Shown here: positions 22,221 through 34,541 of the stretch, in pieces
Numbering within the stretch: position 1 is the stretch's first letter
Layout: every line of letters starts with the position of its first letter
Assembly: GCF_030272615.1 (NCBI RefSeq)
Contig: NC_081406.1
Coordinates: 266,710,192-266,774,191 of the forward strand
Direction of reading: 5' to 3'
Length of the DNA: 64,000 nucleotides
Source of the DNA: Cryptomeria japonica
Lineage: Eukaryota > Streptophyta > Pinopsida > Cupressales > Cupressaceae
Notes under the pieces: generated by a model
What the model saw: only the letters and a program-made list of their open reading frames with translations
Database searches by the model: none
Told to the model about the DNA's origin: nothing
Made by a program: the position numbers and the translations under genes

Positions 22221-23373
22221 TGCAGTTGCAACACAAAACACTCTATAGATCATTACAAGCATGGTTAGTAAATAATAAGAAAACAAAGATGAACAATGAT
22301 AAAGTGACCTATCACCTCCTAAGAGATGCGGGTATGGATTTGCTCTCAGTTCTGGATAAGCAATCCTAGTGACTTGACTACACCTAGATAGAGGATTTGA
22401 AATGATAATGATATGCAAAGATGAGATTGATTATGCTAGATTGATCCAAGAGACTAATTAAGCTAATGATATGCATGATTAAGCTATGATGATGATGCAA
22501 TTAAGCTAGAAAATAGATTGATTAAGCTACATGATTCAACAATTATGCTAGAAAATGATCAAATTAAACTAGTTCTAAGATACAATTGCTTATAATAACA
22601 ATGCTCAAATGATATGCTAGAATGGATATGCCTATAGTAACAATGCATAAGATGAAAATGAGATGGGATCCTTATTGCTCCAAAATGGGGGATATTTATA
22701 AGATTTCCAAGGCCAAGGGTGAGGTGGCAGGAATCAACGGTCATGATTGAGTCTGAACATATCAAGGGTGAAATTAGAGGAGGTTGAAGAAGAGGTTGGA
22801 GGAAGAGACACTTGTCATCTTTGTGGTGACAAGTGTCAAGGAGTTTTGCTCATTAAAGGGCAAGTGTCCAAGAGAGGAGACATGTGGCCAAAGTGCCATG
22901 TGTATCAAGAAGAAAATATCCACACCATAGTAGGTTAGGATAAGGAGGTTAGAATGTGCAAGATAGGATAGGGTTAGGCAAACCCAAGGTTAGGTGGAAT
23001 GAGTTAGGTTAGAGGGATGGTTAGGTTAGGTGGTTAGAAGTTAGGAGGCATGTGGGTAATTTGAATTTAAAAATTCAAATAATAAGAAAAGACTAATTAA
23101 TTTTCAAAAACTCATAAATTTATTTTTTTAAAATTAATTAGGGGATTATAAGAATTAATTGAAGTTGGGGGGAAGATTAATTAATTTGAATTAATTAATC
23201 AAAGGGGACTATGAAAATGAACCTATTAAATAAATCCTTAGATTTATTAATAAGTAGATGAAAGGGAGAATTTAATCAAATTGCCTAATGAATTCAATTA
23301 AATTACAAAGGGGGATTAATTAAATAATTTCTAATTTAATTAATTATCTTCAAACCATTTTTAGGTGTATACA
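22221..23373 (-). repeat. Element C 3' LTR
   Basis: 1153 bp; on the minus strand it starts TGTATACACCTAAAAATGG and ends TTGCAACTGCA. It matches 33391-34541 with scattered substitutions. A TATA-like TATAAATATC lies on the minus strand at about 22691-22700. The 22936-23060 part is unusually rich in GGTTAGG-like repeats. Confidence 0.92.
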
Positions 23374-23387
23374 TTTTGCCCCTCTTT
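23374..23387 (-). other. Polypurine tract of element C
   Basis: On the minus strand AAAGAGGGGCAAAA directly precedes the 3' LTR TG. It is identical to the tract of element D at 60273-60286. Confidence 0.9.
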
Positions 23388-25094
23388 GAAGCAACGTGTG
23401 ATGGCACGTTGATTCAAAGAATAATCTCATTTTGATGATGATATTGGTTCGACAGGATGCCCCAGCTATTGATTGATAAATTCTGATACGATCAATTGAG
23501 ATAATTGATCTTTGGAGTGTTTGGATTTTTGCGAAATTGATATCCCGATTAGAAATGATTTGATTTCTGCAACTTGGTTGATGAAAATCCGAGTTTTACG
23601 ATCACAGTGATGCGGTTCTTGATTGATTAGATTGATAAGATCGAGATTCAGTCTGGTTTCAGGAATGACACCTCCTGTATAAGACAAAGATGATCAAAGC
23701 GTCTGGTTTCAAGAATGATATATCCTATATAAGAGATGATCAGAACATCTGGTTTCAGGAAAGATACATCCTATATAAGACAAAGATGAAATAGATGCTA
23801 TGTGATCGATTGATAGAATTGATAAGATTGATTGGATAAATAAATGACAATTTGTTGATATCAAGTTACAGGAAGATTTAGATAAGCTGATGTTGGTTAT
23901 GTTGAGGGGGGAAATATAAGATTTTCATTTAGTCGATAATAGCTAGATAGAGATGAGTCATCAATTTGATTGTGTATACACTTATGATGATACCTTGATG
24001 ATTCCTGTGATAGATTTAACCTTGGATAAAATGAGCATGTGAGATCCCATGCAAGAATGAAATGCAAGCTAAATGCAAAGCTACGACCGGACCAGTCACT
24101 GGGTTATTGTGTTTTGTCCTCATTGAGATTTTTTTAATGTGGGAAGTAAGTGCAAACATCGATGGTATAATTAAACCATGATGACCTGAGCATGACTTTC
24201 CTGGATTTTGATATGGCAAGTTAGCACAAGCATCGATGTATAATTGAACCGAGATGACCTGAGTGTTGCTTGCATAAAACATGCAGTATTAACCATTTCA
24301 ATACGCAAATCATAAATGTCTTTGATGCAACTCCAATGATCATGTCTCGAGACAAATTTGCACATATTAATGATTAATTTACAGTCAGCAGACAAGAAAA
24401 ATATCATGTTCTTTCTTTGTTTCTCAAGTCAAAGACATCCTGGAGTCACTCAGAAATCATGATAATGAAAATGAAGATAGAAAAAATGAACAATCATGTT
24501 AAAATCATTATCCAAAAGATATCATCCATGTGCTTAGACTGACTTTGTGATAGTTTGATGGTTGGCAATTTGATCTCATGTTCAATGTTGGATATATCTC
24601 AGTTTTAGCTTGATAAGGGTTGTCTAACTGTTATTCTACCTGTTTGATTAAGCTCAAAATGATAAAAAAATATACCCCCAGCTAGGTACAGGATTTTGCC
24701 CCAAGCCTAGAAACAAATTCATTATGATATACCCAATATTCCAAACGATGGGGAGAAGCCACCTGGGATGCCTGCGTATGTACAAAGGCTTTATTATGGA
24801 TATGAACATTGTCGAATGAATGCAAGCGGAAGGATGCATGAACTAATAGATGGAAGAGATAGCAAACAGATAGTGCCTGTTTGCCATATTTTCACCATCT
24901 ATTTTTATTGCACTTTTTCTCATATTTGATTTTTTTTTAATTTTCTGTTTTTTCACGTTTTTTTGGATTTTTCTGCTTTTTCACTATTTTTTATTTTTCT
25001 ACTTTTTCATTGTCTTTGGATTTTTTGTTTTTTCACTATTTTTGGATTTTTTTGCTTTTTCACTGTTTTTGGATTTTTTTGCTTTTTCAGACAT
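23388..25094 (-). other. Element C 3' noncoding region with a three-unit tandem repeat
   Basis: About 1.7 kb between INT and the polypurine tract with no reading frame. At 23648-23790 three units containing GTCTGGTTTCAGGAA and TCCTGTATAAGA are the reverse complement of the fifteen-unit array in D at 59341-60064. Confidence 0.8.
24953..25091 (-). repeat. Low-complexity T-rich repeat after the element C integrase
   Basis: Irregular repeats of about 23-28 bp built from TTTTTGGATTTTTTTGC and TTTTTCACTG. On the coding strand it is A-rich and follows the INT C-terminus, as the A-rich stretch at 58205-58380 does in D. Confidence 0.8.
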
Positions 25095-26384
25095 AAAATT
25101 TCTTCAGATGCATTCTATTGATGGGTTCTTCGAGCTGATCTTCGTCCTGTGTTGATAGCTGATATGCTCCTAACCCAAATATTGTTGTGACCACAAATGG
25201 ACCTAACTAGTTTGGTTCAAATTTTCCTTTCTTTTCTCAATCTATCTGGTTGTGTGGATTTTCCTTTAGTACTAGTTCCCTAATTTGAAAGACTCGTGGT
25301 TTGACCCTATGATTATAACTTCGACACATTCTTTGTTGATATACCTTTAAATTATCAAAGGCATTTTGTCTTCGTTCATGGATCAATTCTAACTCCTGCA
25401 GTCTAGATACTCGTTCTTCATCTAGAATAAGACCTTTTAATGATACTCATAGAGAAGGTATCTCTACTTCTATTGGCAGTATTACTTTTGATCTTTAAAT
25501 AAGAGAGAAAGGTGTGGCACCTATTGGTGTGTGGATACTAGTACGGTAGGCCCATAGAGCAGGGTTCAAGTGAATATGTCAATCTCTTCCAGCATCATTC
25601 ACTGTCTTTTTGAGGATTTTCAAAATAGTTTTGTTTGATGCTTCTGCTTGTCCATTCCCTTGTGGATAGTAGGGTGTGGAAAATTTGTGTTGGATCATGA
25701 ATTTCTCACATAGTTCTTGTACATCCTGATTCTTGAATGGTCGCCCATTATCAGTGATAATGGTCATGGATAGTCCATAGCGACAGATGATGTAGTTCAA
25801 GATAAATGCAACAATTTGTTTTCCTATGATATTTTTGAGAGGTACTGCCTCAATCCATTTTGTGAAATATTCTGTAGCTACAAAGATGAATTTGTGACCA
25901 TTGGATGAAGAATGATTTATCTTTCCTACTAGATCAAGACCCCATTGACAGAAAGGCCAAGATGTTGCTAAAGCATGAAGTTCTTGTGTTGGTGCATGAA
26001 TCAAATTCCCATGGATCTGACATTGTCTGCATGTTCCATAGTTGGCCAATAATAGCCCAAGCGTATGAGTTTTTTTGAAAGGGTAAGACCACTTGAATTA
26101 GTGCCACAAATGTCGTTATGGACTTCATGTAAGGCATTCTTGGATTCTTCTTGTTCGAGACATCTTAAAAGAGTATCGTCTAGACCTTGTTTAAATAGGG
26201 TATCCATGATGAGAGTATAATGGGAGGATTGGAGAATAAAGTTTCTCTTTTGATTTTTTGATAGGTTAGGAGGGAGGATATTATCTTTCAAGTATGTGTA
26301 ATTTTGGCCGTAGCGGGAGGAATCATGCCTAACAAGGTGACAGATACTTTGGGAATCAGGACAATTATGAGTAGGGTAAAACAA
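25095..26384 (-). pseudogene. pol: Element C integrase
   Basis: Minus-strand integrase. The N-terminal zinc region has HEVHNDICG and, after a frameshift near 26040, CRQCQIHG. The core keeps D,D,E: D in WGLDLVGK, D in IITDNGRPF, E in GNGQAEASNK. RYGLSMTIITDNG and FSTPYYPQGN are nearly the same as in element D. The C-terminal part (25095-25578) has further stops but is recognisable (ELELIHERR, GAYQLSTQDE, MHLKKFYV). It completes the order aRH then INT. Confidence 0.88.
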
Positions 26385-26489
26385 CTCTTCTACCAGGAAT
26401 TCATAACGTTGTTGATTTTCCTGTGTCTAAAGGAGAGAAGCAAGTGTAGCCATGACATCTATTGCTTTGTTGTCATTCCTTCGAATCTG

Positions 26490-26815
26490 CTAAAAATTTA
26501 TTTCTATAAAGTATTTCTTCATATCATCAACCATCTTTTTATAAGGCATTAACTTTTCATCCATTGTTTGATAATTGTCATTGATTTGATTGATGACGAG
26601 CTAAGAGTCTCCAGAGACTTGAAGTTGTGTAATGTTCCATTCTATAGCCATTTTGATACCTATAACCAAAGATTCATACTCTGTTGTGTTGTTGGTGCAT
26701 GGAAAGCTTAATTTGTATGCTTTTGGGATTGTATGACCTTGTGGTGTGATAAATAGAATACCTACTCCTGATTCATGTTGTGTTTCATTATTGATGCCTA
26801 CTCCTGGATTGATAT
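26490..26815 (-). pseudogene. pol: Element C archaeal-type RNase H, truncated at its N-terminus
   Basis: Minus strand: QHESGVGILFITPQGHTIPK, then PCTNNTTEYESLVIGIKMAI, then LQVSGDS and a stop, followed by LVINQINDNYQTMDEKL and DNKAIDVMATLASLL. The Glu in EYES and the Asp in SGDS remain. The first catalytic strand (YFDG in A) is lost at the fusion to the RT stub, so this copy cannot be active. It sits between RT and INT, the normal Tat order. Confidence 0.82.
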
Positions 26816-27140
26816 TCAGGTGATGTATTGTAAGATATGGATCAAACCCTAGAATGTCTGCATATGACCAGGTAAGATTGATTTTCCATCTTTTGAAGGG
26901 TTCCAAATATTTTTGTACTTCATGTTTTGATAAAGAGATTTTTTAATGTAGATCAACTGTGCCAAAGGTAACTGCCTCTGTTGGTTCGATCAAAATGGAT
27001 GACCTTTCTTGATAGAATTCAAGTAAATTGTCAAATCTCCCATCTGTGCCTCGAGGAGGTTTTCACCATTAGATTCATCCTTTCTTTTTACTTTTTCTCG
27101 GTGTTGTTCACCAAAAGTGATAACCCAAGACACCTTCAAA
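26816..27140 (-). pseudogene. pol: Element C reverse transcriptase N-terminal stub fused to aRH
   Basis: Minus strand: RFDNLLEFYQERSSILIEP, then HEVQKYLEPFKRWK, LTWSYADILGFDPYLTIHHL and NINPGVG, the usual lead into a Tat RT. Directly after it, in frame, comes the aRH. The whole RT palm with its DD motif and the first RNase H are absent. CAGGAGTAGG occurs on both sides of the fusion. The upstream end meets insertion X; its exact limit (27120-27145) is uncertain. Confidence 0.72.
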
Positions 27141-30100
27141 TCTATCTATGAGATAGCCGATCTCAATCAATGAAACACCTCAAGGCTTGGACAACATGAC
27201 AAGGATATGAATCCTTCTACTCTTCAGGCTCTGCAAAACCTAGGCGGGTATACCTTTGATGCATTTAATCAGACCTAGTACACACAAGACTGCATCAATC
27301 AAAAGCAAATGGATCTCAAAAGGTTCAAAAACTAAGAGGTAACTACAGATGGGCTAGATCCACACTTGCAACTCAATATTTTTGAATCATGAGATGGAGG
27401 GACACTTCCACATAACATAAAATATAAAAAGATATTCTGATTTTTGCTTTTTTAAAAGGTGTTCTGACAACCTTTCAATATTACAAGAGACCAGTGCCTT
27501 ATCCAGGCCACAAAGTCATGCATAAAACTGGATGAGAAATCTCAGATGCAAGTTCTTTTCAACATCAAATTTTCATTTATCAATGGCTTATATTAATACA
27601 ATCCTCTGCTCTGTCACAAAACCATGCTTATACTTATATATATATATATATATCCAATATGCATTCAAAATCATTAATGCTGGGTTTCAGGATTTAAATC
27701 CTTCCTTGAAGAATACCCAAAAGACAACATTACACTCTTAGAGGAATCTAAAAGAGACAACTCAACTTATCCTTGATAATATGAAATTATATGATTCTGA
27801 GTACATTTTGGAGATAATTTCATGGAAACTCACACATGCCTTGCATATGTGTGAACCTGCAAACTGAAACTAAACCTATAGTAAAGACAACACTAAAAAC
27901 ATAGACGAACACACTGTCATTCGCATTGATAAAAGGATGCCATCACTGGAACCTGCAATTTCGGATTTCTCCCTTGGAGAAAATCTCTCAAAAGTTGGAA
28001 CCCCTACAACTGAGAAGAATTGGGAATAAGAAGGAGAGGGAAGAGAATCAAATCTACAACTGAAAATTGCCAAGTGTCTCCCCTCTAACTGAATTTTGTT
28101 CCCATGGATATTGCTTCCAAAATATCCCACATTTGTCAAAATTAACCTCATAATAAGATTCCTCACTCTGAGAGCTTTCCGACGATATATAACACTTTAT
28201 ATTTTGATCAAAATTAACTTTGCAAGGTCCAACATTCGTGCATCTTTTCGTGAAACCACGCGCACCGTTGATCCATCTCGAACTTGCTCACTCATTAAGC
28301 CGACCTTCTTCTGCAAAATTTTGCCTGTCTACCTCGAGAAGCATGCCTGCATGGGGTCGACTTGGTCGCCGCTCAGTCACCTCCTTCATTGCCTCGGGAT
28401 CCATGCTCGCGTGTGGGCCCACCTTGGGTGCCATCAAGCACCATCCGTCAAAAGCCTTTAAGGCTTTCACACTATGGATGTGTGAAGCCTTACTATTAAA
28501 TATAAAAAAAATGCATCGCCCAGCCAATGTGGGATAATGTATTTTAGCCTGGAACTACATTTTTGAAGGTTTTTACAGAGTGTTTTAATGGTTGCCGATG
28601 GATTTGTTGGAGATTTTCGAATTCCTTCTTCGACTTCAACGCCTATTGTATGCCTTTTACCTCAGAAGACTGCTATCTGCGTTTGCTAATAGTTTCATTT
28701 TCCCATTTCACTTACCACGCTGGAGAGGGGCTGCATTGCATTGGCTTGGGTTTTATTTCCTTTTCAACATGCTCTGCACCATACTGATTTGAATGTTTCA
28801 TTTGGCTTTATCTCCATTGTGGTGGGGGTTATGCTTGCCAATGGCACTTGCTGGAGTTTGTTGCTGCTGAACATACCACGTGGGAAGGGAGAGCACACAA
28901 ATGTTTGCATTAATATAAACTTCAAAGCTGCCCACTTCATCATCCATGCAAGGCTTCACACTTTGCATTTGGTGTTGGTCTTCAATGCTACCTTATATAT
29001 GTTACGCACAGCAAGGGAATTTGGCATTTCATCTACCATAGCATTTGTTTGAAAATTTCATGACTTTTCCTCTTTCACGTTTGTTGAAGGTCTATTGGTC
29101 TTTACACATGCTAATACATTTGTTGGAGTTTCCTCATGTCTTTCACCATGCTATACTTCCACCAGCCAATTGCATTGGTTCTATTTTTTGATGCCTATCC
29201 TCCACCAACCACATAAGGGCTGCCAAATTGGTGTTTGCTTTTAAACTAGAATGTTCATTGCCCTCACCAAACACCAGTCATGTGCTACAGCAGGGAGGAT
29301 GTTTGGCAATCGTTGGATTTGGGAGAAACAACCACCAATTGCATTGGCTATGCAGGGAGGATGCTGCTTATGGCATTTACTTTAGAAAATTTTAAATGCT
29401 GCCCCTTCACCATCCTCACTGCCTGCTGTTACTTCTACTTTGCTACCAAAGCCACGTAGAGGGGAGAAGTGGGTGTTTATGCCACTATGCATATGCTTGA
29501 AGGTTTCTATGCTGCTACAGCTACTGACTGAGCATCACGTGGGGGGGGGGGGGGGGGGGGGGGTTTGACTGTTAAATTGCATTTGCTGCAACTTCAATAC
29601 CTTTGTTCAAACACCACCGCCAGCTGAAAAGGATAAGGAGGCAAGTGAGGAAGGAGGAATATGGTTCTTGTTTGACATTTGCATTCGCTGGAGACACAAA
29701 CCCATGCCATACTCTACCTGACATAATGCCTTTTCATGGATTTTTTATGCTTGCTAATGACATTTGCTAAAACATGTTTTAATGGGCTGCAATTGCTAAA
29801 AATTCCAAATGAAAACTTCAATGCCTCTTTTCAACCTCCAGTTTGGCGCTTCACCAGCATATTGAATTTGTTGTTTAAAAATTAAAATGCATTTTTATTG
29901 TTGACTCCCACAACAGAGGGGACATTGGCGAATTTACATGGACTTGGGTCTCCACATACCAATCTGCAATTCATTGAGGTTTTAATGCCTTTTCTAAAAC
30001 CATTTCGCCATTAAAGTTTAATGGACGGGCATGGGTCCTACTAAATTTTTTTTCGTTTTCACGTAACTGACCCCTGGAATGCTTCACGGACCTAAAAAAT

Positions 30101-31142
30101 ACCTCTGGAAATGATCGGCATTGTTTTCGGATCATTAATCCGCATTTTACAACCTTCAGGCAATTACGCCATAATTTTCGCATTTAATTGCGAAGATGTA
30201 ATTTTCAAACCTATCAAAACACCTTTCTGGAGCTCGCCATCTGACAGGCGTGTACTCTGATATACAAGAATGACTTCTACCCAACAGTTTCTCAAGATGA
30301 TTCCCAAGCGAAGAGATATTAATTTCCGAAAATGCCCAACTAGCTTTGTCGACACTGCGGACCTGATGAAGTCAATGTCCTGGCAACACATGACGCCTTT
30401 CTCAAAAATATCAAACGACCTCCGTAGGTCCTCAAATTCGGAACATAGGTACCTTAAAGTACATATTAAATCTTTGAATTCTCAGTTCGATCAACAGACT
30501 GACAGGATGCAAATGGTGCGCACACAAAAATGGCTACATTAACTGATATAACAATGGAAGTGCAGATAACTGAAAATGATGGCTGAATGAATCCTTTTGA
30601 AAACCGATCAAACGGATTGACAGAGGCTTGAAATTTGAAACGTAGCTCATCATTTATACCAGTAATAACTTGGAGCAAACATTATGGAATGACGCTTACT
30701 AAGGCAACTTTTACACTTGTGCAAAACAGGGCTCCGACTAGCTATCGAAACAGGGACTTGCCAAAACACACAAACTGCAAACAGATTTGGCTTTGAAAAC
30801 TGAGCAAATGGATTCATTAGGACTTGAAATTTTGCAGGCTGACTCACATTTATGCATAGAATTGAATCCACTTTGAATTTATTCATGACAATCAACAGGG
30901 CAAAAGATGTAATTTCTCAAAGAAGGCTACTCAATAAAATCTGCATTTGTGCCTAAAATGCACTTTCAGCTCACCCCTCAAAATGGGTACCTCATAAACT
31001 TCTCCAAATTGAATTCTGAAAGTTGCACATCACTGAATAGGCCAAATGAAAGGTGTGGGAGATGAATCCCGAGCCTTACCCCCTGAAAATCAACTGGCTC
31101 CATTTTGCCCTCTCGCAAACTAGGCCATTCAAACTGACTCAT
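27141..31142. mobile_element. Insertion X: unresolved 4-kb block in element C, partly LTR-like
   Basis: It interrupts the C pol between the acidic linker (ends 31143) and the RT stub. On the minus strand 27190-27540 matches the end region of element A (shared GGATAAGGCACTGGT, CAAAGGTATACCC, CTAGG), so this end is probably an LTR of an A-like element on the minus strand, perhaps a solo LTR. A (TA)n run lies near 27637-27653. The rest (28100-31100) has no recognised coding. At 30560-30860 two diverged ~200-bp copies occur (GACTTGAAATTT-type core), and a CCAATGTGGGATAATG motif near 28528 is reminiscent of plant LTRs. I found no clear target duplication. Confidence 0.5.
29541..29563 (+). repeat. 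Poly-G run of 23 bases
   Basis: Twenty-three consecutive G between CATCACGT and TTTGACTG. Such runs are hard to sequence, so the length may be inexact. Confidence 0.9.
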
Positions 31143-32300
31143 TTAGGTGCAAAGCAAAAATTTGAATTGGGCGGCCTCAAAACTTGACTCAATTTTAATT
31201 AGTCTCAACACTCGGTCTAATTTTGACAATGAATGGTTTTTAGCATTAGACTTGATATTGTTTTCTTTATGTTCACTTTGAGAACTAGGAGATTTGACAC
31301 CCATTTGACTTGAAGATACGTTAGTGAAATCCCTGGTGAAAGTTGTTGCGGGTTTGATTTCATTAAGATATAAGGATATGGCATGGTCATTAGGAAAGGT
31401 ATCAATGGTGGTATGTGCTTCATTTTCCCAATCCATAGGTTCAGGAAGGATTAGAGGTAAATGATCTTCAGCTTGAATTGTTTCAAAGATATTAGGGGTC
31501 ATGATAGAGATGTCAGAGCTTTCAATATGTATTTCCATGTCTAGAATGATACTCTCATCAGAATGACCTCGCACAAGTAGCTCTTGATTGTCCTCAATTA
31601 AGTCCAATTCAAGTGAATGTGATTCTAATTCAAGTGGGCTAGTTCCTAACATCTGTCCTGCATACGTGTGAACTATATTGACACTTACATCTTCTTCTTC
31701 CCTTTCAATTTGAAGTTTTTCTTGTTTGTATTTCCATGATAGCAAATATTCTCCATTCCCTCAATTTCTTAGTTGCATTTGTTTTTCCATGTTTGACAAA
31801 AAAGATGCAAATGATTATTCCTTGGATTGTGTGCTTGAAGATGCTGCCTCTCTGTTATGTGAAACAATGACCTCTTGAGCTGATTTCAGATTACTACAAT
31901 ACTGCAATGGATCTGAGTCTGTTGAGATCATGATTTCCTACCCATTGTATGGAAATTTCAAGCACTGATGACATGTTGATGTAATAGCTTGTATGTCTTG
32001 TATCCATGGTCTTCCCAAGAGTATGTTGTATGGTAGGTCCAAGTCTAGAACTTGGCATGTTGTATCTTTCTATAAAGGTCCCACTCTGATGGGTAATATC
32101 ACAATTCCTTTAGAGGAATGTTCTTCTTCATCATATGCTTTAAATGTGATCTTTTTCAGGGGATCAATTGCATCTTCAGAATAACCTAAAGCACAGACTA
32201 GACTCAAAGAGAAAATGTTTAAGCCATTTCCCCCATCTATTAGGACATGTTTAACGATTGTTCTATGAATGGGGACTTCAATTTGCAAGGAAGCATTATG
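31143..32300 (-). pseudogene. pol: Element C aspartic protease and acidic linker
   Basis: Minus strand. EVPIHRTIVKHVLIDGGNGL carries the catalytic Asp in the Tat-type IDGG motif. LPYNILLGRPWIQDIQAITS and CHQCLKFPYNG follow in the same frame. Then comes an acidic spacer (31143-31745; LELDLIEDNQELLVRG) that keeps the frame open for 200 codons and ends FLLCT at a stop where insertion X begins. Stops lie within the domain near 32070 and 31930. It is the closest relative in this window of the altered protease in element B. Confidence 0.82.
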
Positions 32301-33390
32301 GGATGTTGCAATGAATTAATGCTTGGATATGAAGGAGATGAGCTTTGAATAGGATCCTCTAAAATATGTTTGATGGGTATATTGTTTGGTGTGGACACTA
32401 TGGAAGATTATTGCAAGTTTTCAGGAGGTTTAGGAATAGATGCCTTTGGAGAATCAATTTGTTGATGGGGGGATTAACCATTGCTAAAAATAGGTGTATG
32501 ATTTTGATCTTCTTTAGCAAAATCCTTAAGGGATATCTTTAAGAGTTGCATAAAAGAACCACCTTTCTTTGGAGATGTATTTGAATCCTTGTGAGGTTTT
32601 GACATAGTTGTATTTTGATTTTGGACTTGTTTAATTGCTCTGATATGCTGGCTTGTTATGTATTCTTCTTGTGTTTTGCTTTGGTATGTCATGTTTCTAT
32701 GATTTTCATATATTTCAAATGTTTTGGTTTCCGTTTCTGCAATCTTTCATCTCTGAGCCCTGGTTAAAATGGGTATACACGTGTTAGATATTGTGCTAGG
32801 ATTAGATTGTCCAAAAGTTGTTTTGATAAGTGATCAACTTGTCAATGTAAATGCGATAGAGCAATATGACACGAAAAGATGGTTCAAGTGTTTAAAAGTT
32901 TGCAATTTTTTTGATCTTTGGTTTTGGAGTGCGATGATGATGATTTGATAAAAAACCAAGTCCAATAGGAACGATATATCCTATGATGTGGGACAAGATT
33001 GTCCTGACCAAAAATTGTAGTTTCGTGATAGAGGATGATACATCTTGATGATAAACTATGTTTTGAGTGATCATTTTATCAAAGAGGGTGATGATGCACT
33101 TTGAGATGTTTATATCTTTTGCTTGTTGAATGTGAATACTTGAAAATCTTGAGGTGTCTATCTCTAGAGTCCGATTTGACAAATGATAACTTGACCAAGC
33201 TAACCAAGAAGAAAATCCAAGCACAAAATGATACATAACAGGTGTTTATGCTCACTATAAACTGACCCAACCAATATGATAAATCTGAAAAAGACATGCA
33301 AGAATACAATTCTAGACAGACAGAGACATAAATTTGTATGATAGTTTAAGCAGCTTTAGACGATAATACATATCTGTGATGTGTGATATC
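32301..33390 (-). other. Element C leader and remnant upstream of protease; gag missing
   Basis: About 1.1 kb on the minus strand between the 5' LTR and protease. A 73-codon stretch (32474-32692; MTYQSKTQEEYITSQHIRAI) and an S/P-rich continuation (PHQQIDSPKASIPKPPENL) precede the protease in another frame. No gag domain or zinc knuckle is visible. No TGG-type primer site follows the LTR end at 33390, unlike B, D and E. Confidence 0.6.
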
Positions 33391-34541
33391 TGTAGCTGCA
33401 ACATAAAACACTCAATAGATCATTACAAGCATGGTTAGTAAATAATAAGCAAACAAAGATGAACCATGACAAAGCGACCTATTGCCTCCTAAGAGATGCA
33501 AGTATGGATTTGCTCTCAGATCTAGATAAGCAATCGTAGTGACTTGACCACACCTAGATGGAGGATTTGAAATGATAATGATATGCACAGATGAGATTGA
33601 TTATGCTAGATTGATCCAAGAGACTAATTAAGCTAATGATATGCATGATTAAGCTATGATGATGATGCAATTAAGCTAGAAAGAGATTGATTAAGCTACA
33701 TGATTCAATAATTATGCTAGAAAATGATCAAATTAAACTAGATCTAAGATGCAATTGCTTATAATAACAATACTCAAATGATATGCCAGAATGTATATGC
33801 CTATAGTAACAATGCATAAGATGAAAATGAGATGGGATCCTTATTGCTCCAAAATGAGGGATATTTATAGGATTTCCAAGGCTAGGGGTGAGGTGGCAGG
33901 AATCAATGGTCAAGATTGAGTCTGAAGATATGAAGGGTGAAACTAGAGGAGGTTGAAGAAGAGGTTAGAGGAAGAGACACTTGCCATCTTTGTGGTGACA
34001 AGTGTCAATAATCTTTGCTCATAAAAGGGCAAGTGTCCAAGAGTGGAGACATGTGCCCAAAGTTCCATGTGTCTCAAGAAGAAAATATCCACACCATAGG
34101 AGGTTAGGATAATGAGGTTAGAATGTGCAGGATAGGATCAGGTTAGGAAAACCCAAGGTTAGGTGGAATGAGTTAGGTTAGAGGGATGGTTAGGTTAGGT
34201 GGTTAGAAGTTAGGAGGCATGCGGGTAATTTGAATTTAAAAATTCAAATAATAAGAAAAGACTAATTAATTTTGAACAACTTATAAATTGATTTATTTTA
34301 ATTAACTAGGGGATTAGAAGAATTAATTGAAGTGGGGGGGGAGATTAATTAATTTGAATTAATTAATCAAAGGGGACTATGAAAATGGACCTATGAAATA
34401 AATCCTTAGATTTATTAATAAGTAGATGAAAGGCATAATTTAATCAAATTACCTAATGAATTCAATTAAATTAGGAAGGGGGATTAATTAAATAATTGCT
34501 TATTTAATTAATTATCTTCAAACCATTTTTAGGTGTATACA
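33391..34541 (-). repeat. Element C 5' LTR
   Basis: 1151 bp, the partner of 22221-23373. On the minus strand it starts TGTATACACC at 34541 and ends TTGCAGCTACA at 33391. A TATA box CTATAAATAT lies on the minus strand at about 33861-33870. Confidence 0.92.

Larger units (their letters stand above)
22221..34541 (-). mobile_element. Element C: Ty3/Gypsy (Tat-type), minus strand, internally deleted
   Basis: LTRs at 33391-34541 (5') and 22221-23373 (3'), read on the minus strand with TG...CA ends. The interior on the minus strand is protease (32300-31900), acidic linker, insertion X, RT N-terminal stub, aRH, INT, 3' noncoding, and polypurine tract. Gag, the RT core and the Ty3 RNase H are missing. 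The polypurine tract and a 46-50-bp repeat match element D, so C and D are one family. No 5-bp target duplication is visible: the flanks are ATACT and CATAT. Confidence 0.85.

Noticed and set aside
28096-29052. Overlapping open frames of 66-121 codons in insertion X
   Set aside because: Overlap in different frames, no recognisable domain, and no homologous partner in the window.
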